Shown one piece after another: positions 1 to 8,830 of a stretch of DNA of 8,830 nt. Made by a program: the position numbers and the translations under genes. The notes below the pieces were generated by a model that had not been told where the DNA came from, did not search any database, and saw only the letters and a list, made by a program, of their open reading frames with translations. Position 1 is the stretch's first letter; the number at the start of each line of letters is the position of its first letter. This stretch comes from JANXVY01 sp031365425 (lineage in GTDB: Bacteria > Pseudomonadota > Alphaproteobacteria > Rhizobiales > Hyphomicrobiaceae). The DNA lies in contig JANLYB010000077.1 of assembly GCA_031365425.1 (NCBI GenBank), positions 1 through 8,830 on the forward strand, written 5' to 3'.

Positions 1-892
1 GCTTGCAGAGAATCTGCCCGCGCTCAACGCCTTCGCGCTCGATACCGCGCAGCAGAGCACCGATGTTATCGCCAGCGCGACCTTCGTCGAGCAGCTTGCG
101 GAACATTTCAACGCCCGTGACCGTCGACTTGATGGTGTCGCGGATGCCGACGATTTCGACTTCTTCGCCGACCTTCACGATGCCGCGTTCGACACGGCCG
201 GTGACGACCGTACCACGGCCCGAGATCGAGAACACGTCTTCGATCGGCATCAGGAACGGCTTGTCGATCGGACGGTCAGGCTGCGGGATCGATGCATCGA
301 CCGTTTCCATCAGCGCCAGGATCGACTCGCGGCCGATCTTGGGGTTGACGCCATCGAGAGCGGCCTTGGCCGAACCCTTGGTGATGGGGATCGTGTCGCC
401 GGGGAACTGGTAAGACGACAGCAATTCGCGGACTTCCATTTCGACGAGATCGATCAGATCCTGGTCGTCGACGAGGTCAACCTTGTTCATGTAGACGACG
501 AGAGCTGGAACGCCGACCTGACGAGCGAGCAGGATGTGCTCGCGAGTCTGCGGCATCGGGCCGTCGGCAGCCGAAACGACCAGGATCGCGCCATCCATCT
601 GCGCAGCGCCCGTGATCATGTTCTTCACGTAGTCGGCGTGGCCTGGGCAATCGACGTGAGCGTAGTGGCGGGCTTTGGTCTCATATTCGACGTGCGCCGT
701 CGAAATCGTGATGCCGCGCTCGCGCTCTTCGGGAGCCTTGTCGATCATGTCGTAAGCGGTATACGTCGCGCCGCCGGTTTCGGCCAAAACCTTCGTAATC
801 GCGGCCGTCAAAGACGTTTTGCCATGGTCAACGTGACCGATGGTGCCGATGTTGCAGTGCGGCTTGTTCCGCTCAAATTTTGCCTTGCCCAT
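1..892 (-). CDS. tuf: Elongation factor Tu, 5' part (C-terminus beyond window)
   Basis: EF-Tu is the cytoplasmic GTPase that carries aminoacyl-tRNA to the ribosomal A site. Translating the minus strand from ATG at 892 gives 297 open codons that run off the window at base 1. About 95-100 residues, mostly beta-barrel domain 3, are therefore missing from a usual 391-396. All GTPase motifs are visible: P-loop GHVDHGKT at residues 19-26, RGITI 59-63 (switch I), DCPGH 81-85 (switch II) and NKVD 136-139 (guanine specificity). The switch II histidine is His85. Domain 2 begins near residue 210 (KPFLMPIEDVFSISGRGTVV). The start is supported by GAGGAG at 905-900, seven bases upstream, and by the typical N-terminus MGKAKFERNKPH. 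It is the last visible gene of the str operon, 143 bases after fusA. Many bacteria carry two tuf copies; whether this one does cannot be seen here. Confidence 0.98.
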   Translation of the reverse strand, partial: MGKAKFERNKPHCNIGTIGHVDHGKTSLTAAITKVLAETGGATYTAYDMIDKAPEERERGITISTAHVEYETKARHYAHVDCPGHADYVKNMITGAAQMDGAILVVSAADGPMPQTREHILLARQVGVPALVVYMNKVDLVDDQDLIDLVEMEVRELLSSYQFPGDTIPITKGSAKAALDGVNPKIGRESILALMETVDASIPQPDRPIDKPFLMPIEDVFSISGRGTVVTGRVERGIVKVGEEVEIVGIRDTIKSTVTGVEMFRKLLDEGRAGDNIGALLRGIEREGVERGQILCK

Positions 893-899
893 AGTGGCT

Positions 900-905
900 C
901 TCCTC
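900..905 (-). promoter_or_regulatory. Shine-Dalgarno site of tuf
   Basis: GAGGAG on the minus strand lies seven bases before the tuf ATG at 892. This is near-ideal complementarity to the 16S rRNA 3' end and near-ideal spacing, and it is the strongest such site in the window. It fits the very high EF-Tu demand of growing cells and fixes the tuf start. Confidence 0.85.
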
Positions 906-932
906 AGCGCTTCGAGTGTTTCATCACCGTCC

Positions 933-1014
933 CCAGGGTTTCCCCCGGCATCGGCCGATTAATCTATTCAGTCAAAACCGCTCCCGGTTGCGTTGCGCCG
1001 CATCCCATGCGGCA
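933..1014 (-). other. Structured fusA-tuf spacer with three hairpins
   Basis: The 143-base spacer (893-1035) contains three inverted repeats, read here on the minus strand. Hairpin 1 (1013-997) has a perfect 7-bp stem GCCGCAT/ATGCGGC with loop GGG, plus a T-G wobble from 1014/996. Hairpin 2 (989-976) has a 5-bp stem AACCG/CGGTT with loop GGAG, followed by two more T. Hairpin 3 (948-933) has a 6-bp stem with one G-U pair closed by a GAAA tetraloop. A separate 10-base palindrome, ATCGGCCGAT, lies at 959-950. None is followed by a long T-run, so a full intrinsic terminator is unlikely. A role in mRNA processing, stabilisation or partial attenuation between fusA and tuf is inference only. Confidence 0.5.
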
Positions 1015-1035
1015 GTCGGCAATCGGCTTCGGCAA

Positions 1036-3126
1036 TTAGGCGTACTTCGCTTTGACTTCGTCGGCCACGTTGCGCGGAACATCCGCGTAATGGGCAAACT
1101 GCATCGTGTAGCTTGCTCGCCCCTGGCTCATCGAGCGCAGCTGGCTGACATAGCCGAACATGTTGGCGAGCGGAACAAATGCTCGCACCACCGTGGCGTT
1201 ACCACGCATCTGCTGGTCACGGATCTGGCCGCGACGCGAGTTGATGTCGCCGATGACGCCGCCGACGAAATCACCTGGCGTCACGACTTCAACGTCCATG
1301 ATCGGTTCGAGCAGCTTGACGCCGCCCTTCTCGCAGGCTTCCTTCATGGCGGCCCGCGTCGCGATTTCGAACGCGATGGCCGACGAGTCGACTTCGTGGA
1401 ACGCGCCGTCATACAGCGTGACCTTCATGTCGACCATGGGGAAGCCGATCAGAACGCCTTGGTCCCAGATCTGCTGGACGCCCTTTTCGACGCCCGGAAT
1501 GTATTCCTTCGGAACGGTACCGCCGATGATGTCGGCCTCGAACACGTTGCCCTTGCCGGTTTCATTCGGCTCCAGCTTGAGCTTGACGCGCGCGAATTGG
1601 CCCGTACCGCCGGTCTGCTTCTTGTGGGTGTAGTCAACCTGTGTCGGACGGCCCAGCGCTTCGCGGTAGGCCACCTGAGGCGCACCGACGTTGGCATCCA
1701 CGCCATACGTGCGGCGCAGAATGTCGACCTTGATGTCGAGATGAAGTTCGCCCATGCCCTTAAGGATGGTTTCGCCGCTCTCGGGATCAACCGACACGCG
1801 GAACGAAGGATCTTCCAGTGCGAGCGTGTATAGCGCCGTCGCCATCTTTTCCTGGTCGGCCTTTGTCTTCGGTTCGACCTTCATTTCGATGACGGGGTTC
1901 GGGAATTCCATCTTCTCGAGAATGACGGCCTTCACGGGATCCGACAGCGTTTCACCGGTACGGGTATCCTTGAGGCCCTGCAGGGCAACGATGTCGCCAG
2001 CGAAGGCTTCCTTGATTTCTTTGCGCTCGTCGGCATGCATAAGATACATGCGGCCGGCACGCTCTTTCTTATCGCGCGAGGTATTGGCAAGCGCCATACC
2101 CTGCTCGAGCTTCCCGGAGTAGATGCGGCAGAACGTGAGCGAACCAACGTGTTCAAAGCTCATGATCTTGAACGCGAGCATCGACAACGGCTCATCGTCC
2201 GAAGGCTTACGCTCAGCGGGCTCGCCGGTCTTGACGTCGATGCCTTTGTAAGCTTCGCGATCAAGCGGGCAAGGCAGGTAAGCGACAACGGCGTCGAGAA
2301 GGGTCTGCACGCCCTTGTTCTTGAAAGCCGAGCCGCACAACATGGGATAGAAGGCGCGCGTCACTGTCGCCTTACGGATCAACCGGCGCAACGTCGGAAT
2401 ATCGGGCTCTTGACCGTCGAGGTATGCACCCATGGCATCGTCGTCGAGTTCAACAGCGGCTTCGATCATGATGGCGCGGAATTCGGCAACCTTGTCGGCC
2501 ATATCGTCCGGGATCGGACCCTTGATCATCTTAGCGTCTTTGCCGTCGCCGTCCCAGATGACTGACTCCATCTCGATCAGGTCGACGAGCCCGCGGAAAT
2601 CGTTCTCAGCCCCGATCGGCAACTGGATGGGAACAGCCTTCGCACCAAGCTTATCCTTGATGTCGTCGGAGCACATTTTGAAGTCGGCGCCGGTCTTATC
2701 CATCTTGTTGGCAAAGATGATGCGCGGAACGTTATACTTGTCGCCCTGCCGCCAGACCGTTTCGGTCTGGGGCTCGACGCCCTGGTTGCTGTCGAGCACG
2801 CACACCGCGCCGTCGAGAACGCGCAAGCTGCGCTCGACTTCGATCGTGAAGTCCACGTGGCCTGGGGTATCGATGATGTTCAGGCGGTTGCGGGTGCCGT
2901 CGAGGCCCTTCCAGAAGCACGTCGTCGCAGCGGACGAAATCGTAATCCCGCGCTCGGCTTCCTGCTCCATGAAGTCCATGGTCGCGGCACCGTCGTGCAC
3001 TTCGCCGATCTTATACGACACGCCCGTGTAGTAAAGAATCCGCTCGGTGGTCGTGGTCTTGCCGGCGTCGATGTGCGCCATGATGCCGAAGTTTCGGTAA
3101 TTCTGCAGTTCAAATTCGCGAGCCAT
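1036..3126 (-). CDS. fusA: Elongation factor G (translocase GTPase)
   Basis: EF-G uses GTP to move tRNAs and mRNA through the ribosome after peptide transfer; with ribosome recycling factor it also splits post-termination ribosomes. The 696-residue protein has the usual length of about 690-704. GTPase motifs are AHIDAGKT at 17-24, RGITI 59-63, DTPGH 86-90, NKMD 140-143 and GSAFKNKG 265-272. The G-domain is followed by domain II (about 300-405), domain III (about 410-485, with the conserved GMGELHLD at 457-464), domain IV (about 490-610, with a tip loop near HEVDSSA 577-583) and domain V to the C-terminus. Start ATG 3126 follows GGAG at 3136-3133 with six bases between, and matches the family N-terminus MAREFELQNYRNFGIMAHID. 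The gene is 53 bases after rpsG and surely in the same operon. No truncation or missing catalytic residue is seen. Confidence 0.98.
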   Translation of the reverse strand: MAREFELQNYRNFGIMAHIDAGKTTTTERILYYTGVSYKIGEVHDGAATMDFMEQEAERGITISSAATTCFWKGLDGTRNRLNIIDTPGHVDFTIEVERSLRVLDGAVCVLDSNQGVEPQTETVWRQGDKYNVPRIIFANKMDKTGADFKMCSDDIKDKLGAKAVPIQLPIGAENDFRGLVDLIEMESVIWDGDGKDAKMIKGPIPDDMADKVAEFRAIMIEAAVELDDDAMGAYLDGQEPDIPTLRRLIRKATVTRAFYPMLCGSAFKNKGVQTLLDAVVAYLPCPLDREAYKGIDVKTGEPAERKPSDDEPLSMLAFKIMSFEHVGSLTFCRIYSGKLEQGMALANTSRDKKERAGRMYLMHADERKEIKEAFAGDIVALQGLKDTRTGETLSDPVKAVILEKMEFPNPVIEMKVEPKTKADQEKMATALYTLALEDPSFRVSVDPESGETILKGMGELHLDIKVDILRRTYGVDANVGAPQVAYREALGRPTQVDYTHKKQTGGTGQFARVKLKLEPNETGKGNVFEADIIGGTVPKEYIPGVEKGVQQIWDQGVLIGFPMVDMKVTLYDGAFHEVDSSAIAFEIATRAAMKEACEKGGVKLLEPIMDVEVVTPGDFVGGVIGDINSRRGQIRDQQMRGNATVVRAFVPLANMFGYVSQLRSMSQGRASYTMQFAHYADVPRNVADEVKAKYA

Positions 3127-3179
3127 GATCCGCTCCGGAAAAATTCTATTTTAGGCGATGAAGTCGCGCACGTCTCAGC

Positions 3180-3650
3180 TTACCAGCGGTAATGCGAGAA
3201 GGCGCGGTTGGCTTCAGCCATTTTGTGGGTGTCTTCGCGCTTCTTCACAGCCGTACCGCGGTTGTTGGAAGCATCCAAAAGCTCGCCCGAGAGCTTGTCG
3301 ACCATCGTGTTTTCATTGCGGGCACGAGCAGCAGCAATAATCCAGCGGATAGCAAGCGCCTGGCGGCGCTCGTTGCGGACTTCGACCGGAACCTGATACG
3401 TGGCGCCACCGACACGGCGCGAGCGGACTTCAACGGCAGGCATCACGTTCTCAAGAGCGGTATGGAACATCTTGATCGGGTCGCCCTTGGCCTTCTGCTC
3501 GACCTTTTCGAGCGCGCCGTAAACGATCCGCTCAGCAACCGACTTCTTGCCCTGCTCCATGACAGCGTTCATGAATTTGCTCAAAACCAAATCCCCGAAC
3601 TTCGGGTCTGGGTTGACGACGCGCTTTTCTGCACTGTGACGACGGGACAT
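3180..3650 (-). CDS. rpsG: 30S ribosomal protein S7
   Basis: S7 is a primary binding protein that nucleates assembly of the 30S head on the 3' domain of 16S rRNA and contacts the E-site tRNA region. The 156-residue product is full length for the bacterial family. It begins MSRRHSAEKR and has the conserved basic segments PDPKFGD (about 14-20), RSRRVGGATYQVP and RRQALAIRW, and ends AFSHYRW. In Escherichia coli S7 is also the translational repressor of the str operon, binding between rpsL and rpsG; whether that applies here is not shown. Start ATG 3650 is preceded by AAAAGG (3666-3661) with ten bases between. It lies 93 bases after rpsL and 53 before fusA, in the canonical str order. Confidence 0.98.
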   Translation of the reverse strand: MSRRHSAEKRVVNPDPKFGDLVLSKFMNAVMEQGKKSVAERIVYGALEKVEQKAKGDPIKMFHTALENVMPAVEVRSRRVGGATYQVPVEVRNERRQALAIRWIIAAARARNENTMVDKLSGELLDASNNRGTAVKKREDTHKMAEANRAFSHYRW

Positions 3651-3670
3651 GGGCGATCTGCCTTTTGACT

Positions 3671-3719
3671 TCGTAGCTTACGAGGCTTGACTGGTAAGTT
3701 CAGCGCTGCTGCAGCGCTG
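3671..3719 (-). other. Two hairpins in the rpsL-rpsG spacer, candidate regulatory RNA
   Basis: The 93-base spacer (3651-3743) contains two clear stem-loops on the transcribed strand. The first (3719-3701) is CAGCGCTG, loop CAG, CAGCGCTG: an 8-bp perfect stem whose arms are themselves palindromes, so alternative pairing is possible. The second (3683-3671) is TCGTA, loop AGC, TACGA, and lies just upstream of the rpsG Shine-Dalgarno region. Neither has a T-run, so they are not terminators. In E. coli this same spacer holds the S7 repressor-binding structure; calling this an S7 site is inference from position, since I could not compare its fold with the E. coli site or with the S7 site in 16S rRNA. 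Confidence 0.5.
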
Positions 3720-3743
3720 GAACCGGTTACGTTGGCCGTCCAA

Positions 3744-4115
3744 TTACTTGGGACGCTTTGCGCCATACTTCGAGCGGCGCTGACGGCGGGCTGCAACGCC
3801 CTGCGTATCGAGCACGCCGCGGATGATGTGGTAACGAACGCCGGGCAAATCCTTAACGCGGCCGCCACGGATGAGCACGACGGAGTGCTCCTGCAGGTTG
3901 TGGCCTTCGCCGGGGATGTAACCGATGACTTCAAAACCGTTGGTCAGCCGGATCTTGGCGACCTTACGAAGCGCCGAGTTCGGCTTCTTCGGCGTCGTGG
4001 TGTAAACGCGGGTGCAAACGCCACGCTTCTGAGGGCACGACTCCATGTGACGCGATTTCTCGCGATACACTTTCGGCTGCCTTGGCTTGCGGATCAGCTG
4101 TTGAATTGTCGGCAT
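3744..4115 (-). CDS. rpsL: 30S ribosomal protein S12
   Basis: S12 sits at the 30S decoding centre and controls translational fidelity; it is the classic streptomycin-resistance locus. I chose ATG 4115, giving 123 residues starting MPTIQQLIRKPR, the family's conserved start. An in-frame ATG at 4157 would add 14 residues (MRGIGVAFTGWTRR) unlike S12. Visible hallmarks are TTPKKPNSALRK (40-51), Lys43, and GGRVKDLPGVRYH (84-96) with Lys88 and Asp89, the last being the site methylthiolated in many bacteria. Lys43 and Lys88 are both wild type, so common S12 streptomycin-resistance changes are absent at these positions. It is the first gene of the str operon, 529 bases downstream of rpoC and 93 upstream of rpsG. 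Its ribosome-binding signals are imperfect: GAGG at 4122-4119 is only three bases from ATG, while AGGA at 4131-4128 is twelve away. Confidence 0.98.
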   Translation of the reverse strand: MPTIQQLIRKPRQPKVYREKSRHMESCPQKRGVCTRVYTTTPKKPNSALRKVAKIRLTNGFEVIGYIPGEGHNLQEHSVVLIRGGRVKDLPGVRYHIIRGVLDTQGVAARRQRRSKYGAKRPK

Positions 4116-4358
4116 ACGCCTCGTCCATCCTGTAAATGCCACGCCAATGCCACGCAACAGCGCAGAAGCAGCGGAAGCACCAATACGACCCCGTTGACTG
4201 CTCGGGTGAGCAAGCCAACAAGAAAATACCAGAGGATCGAGCTTTCCGCTTTCGCGGATCGCAGATCTTGGCCCGAAATGTCTTCGTTGGTACGATAGTG
4301 TTTAGGTGCCCGCGAAAGAAATCGTCTGCGGCGCCCTACGACCTACCATGAAGAGTCG
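4116..4358 (-). promoter_or_regulatory. Predicted long 5' leader of the rpsL (str) operon
   Basis: If transcription starts about 7 bases after the predicted -10 (near 4358), the str mRNA has a leader of about 240 nt, long for a bacterial message. It holds short hairpins on the transcribed strand: a 5-bp stem closed by a GAAA tetraloop (TCCGC/GCGGA, 4258-4245) and a 5-bp stem TGCTC/GAGCA with loop ACCC (4212-4199). No intrinsic terminator with a T-run is seen inside it. A reading frame from ATG 4221 runs into rpsL in another frame (to 3964); its protein resembles nothing I recognise and it probably is not expressed. Rfam describes rpsL leader families in some other proteobacteria; I cannot say whether this matches one. 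Confidence 0.45.
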
Positions 4359-4364
4359 ATGGGT

Positions 4365-4393
4365 ATATGGCACATGCATTCCAACGGGTCAAC
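4365..4393 (-). promoter_or_regulatory. Predicted sigma-70 type promoter of the str operon
   Basis: On the minus strand GTTGAC (4393-4388) is followed by 17 bases and then CCATAT (4370-4365). This matches the alphaproteobacterial housekeeping consensus CTTGAC-N17-CTATAT at 10 of 12 positions with exact spacing. It lies downstream of the rpoC terminator and upstream of rpsL, where a str promoter is expected. The predicted start is near 4358. It is the best match I found in the spacer, but only an RNA 5'-end map would prove it. Confidence 0.6.
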
Positions 4394-4414
4394 GCGCGCA
4401 ACGCACTTGCGGCA

Positions 4415-4423
4415 TTTTTTTTT
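4415..4423 (-). promoter_or_regulatory. Nine-base A-tract upstream of the str promoter
   Basis: The minus strand has nine consecutive A, about 22 bases upstream of the predicted -35 hexamer. A-tracts upstream of ribosomal promoters can act as UP elements bound by the alpha subunit C-terminal domain, or bend DNA. This one is further upstream than a core UP element (usually about -40 to -60), so its role is uncertain. As a homopolymer it is also a possible site of length variation. Confidence 0.3.
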
Positions 4424-4477
4424 GGAACTGCCTGGAATGCCTTCACCTTTATCGGTCAGTTTTGCGCCGCAACACCG

Positions 4478-4507
4478 AAAATAGTTCGATATACCGCTCA
4501 GCCGCAA
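4478..4507 (-). promoter_or_regulatory. Weak second promoter candidate in the rpoC-rpsL spacer
   Basis: TTGCGG (4507-4502), 18 bases, then TATTTT (4483-4478) on the minus strand is a poorer match to a sigma-70 promoter than the one at 4393-4365. If used it would make an even longer str leader, of about 350 nt. It is listed because tandem promoters are common before ribosomal operons; the evidence is the two hexamers only. Confidence 0.15.
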
Positions 4508-4586
4508 GTCTGCTCGCTGCATTCACGGGGCGGCCTGGCTCACGAAACAGACAAACCATCCACCTGCGCAGCCAGCACGCGCCATG

Positions 4587-4618
4587 AAAAAAGCCGCCGC
4601 GAGTGACCGCAGCGGCTT
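4587..4618 (-). terminator. Intrinsic terminator after rpoC
   Basis: On the minus strand an 11-bp stem, AAGCCGCTGCG pairing with CGCGGCGGCTT (one G-U wobble), encloses the loop GTCACT. The last two T of the stem continue into a run of six T in all (4592-4587). The structure begins 27 bases after the rpoC stop codon and has all the features of a strong Rho-independent terminator. It should end the rpoB-rpoC transcript and separate it from the str operon. On the plus strand the hairpin lacks a following T-run, so it is not bidirectional. Confidence 0.92.
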
Positions 4619-4623
4619 ATCCA

Positions 4624-4644
4624 ACTCAGTTCGTCAAACCCCGA
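4624..4644. other. Gene-free rpoC-rpsL spacer, rpoC-proximal remainder
   Basis: The whole stretch from 4116 to 4644 has no credible gene. Besides the terminator, promoter candidates, A-tract and leader listed separately, I see nothing recognisable: no tRNA, no repeat family and no insertion-sequence end. Plus-strand frames at 4306-4587 and 4367-4606 are open but show no family resemblance and no clear Shine-Dalgarno site, and the second runs into the terminator. This entry marks the short untranslated tail between the rpoC stop and its terminator. Confidence 0.5.

Positions 4645-8830
<4,186 letters not shown>

Noticed and set aside
916..1833. 305-codon plus-strand open frame opposite fusA
   Set aside because: Antisense to EF-G domains III to V and the fusA-tuf spacer; no recognisable motif or family resemblance.
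4116..4157. Upstream in-frame ATG for rpsL at 4157
   Set aside because: It would add 14 residues absent from S12 proteins, whose conserved start is MPTIQQLI at 4115.
3964..4221. 85-codon minus-strand frame overlapping the rpsL leader and rpsL
   Set aside because: It is out of frame with rpsL, most of it overlaps the S12 coding sequence, and it resembles no known protein. A leader peptide role cannot be excluded but nothing supports it.
4396..4423. Possible plus-strand terminator: short CGCAA/TTGCG stem followed after GCA by nine T
   Set aside because: The stem is only 5 bp and is separated from the T-run, and no plus-strand gene lies upstream to need it.
4367..4606. 79-codon plus-strand frame in the rpoC-rpsL spacer
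   Set aside because: No clear ribosome-binding site or family resemblance; it covers the T-tract and ends within the rpoC terminator hairpin.

Overview
This is a housekeeping segment of a bacterial chromosome. All recognisable genes lie on the minus strand, so transcription runs from high to low coordinates. The order is rpoC (3' part), rpsL, rpsG, fusA, tuf (5' part): the end of the RNA polymerase beta/beta' operon followed by the str operon. The DNA is GC-rich. The protein sequences (RpoC with the SI3 insertion, a 696-residue EF-G, a 123-residue S12 and EF-Tu carrying the motif SSYQFPGDTIP) look alphaproteobacterial, most likely Hyphomicrobiales (Rhizobiales). A genus cannot be fixed from sequence reading alone; a Hyphomicrobium-like organism is only a guess.

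Region by region: 8830-4645 is rpoC, whose first residues lie outside the window. 4644-4116 is a gene-free stretch of 529 bases. It holds a strong intrinsic terminator (4618-4587), about 190 bases of unassigned DNA including a nine-base A-tract on the minus strand, a good alphaproteobacterial sigma-70 type promoter (4393-4365), and a predicted leader of about 240 nt before rpsL. Then come rpsL (4115-3744), a 93-base spacer with two hairpins, rpsG (3650-3180), a 53-base spacer, fusA (3126-1036), a 143-base spacer with three hairpins, and tuf (892 to beyond base 1).

The genes supply the transcription catalytic subunit (RpoC), two 30S proteins (S12 in the decoding centre, S7 in the 30S head near the E site) and two GTPases that drive elongation (EF-G for translocation, EF-Tu for aminoacyl-tRNA delivery). 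The terminator and promoter between rpoC and rpsL suggest that the two operons are transcribed separately here.

I found no mobile element, CRISPR array, tRNA/rRNA gene, phage gene, toxin-antitoxin pair or defence system. The many long plus-strand reading frames are antisense shadows of high-GC coding sequence. The only material worth a second look is non-coding: the rpsL leader and the structured spacers, which may carry ribosomal-protein feedback or differential-expression signals. I see no convincing new biological system.
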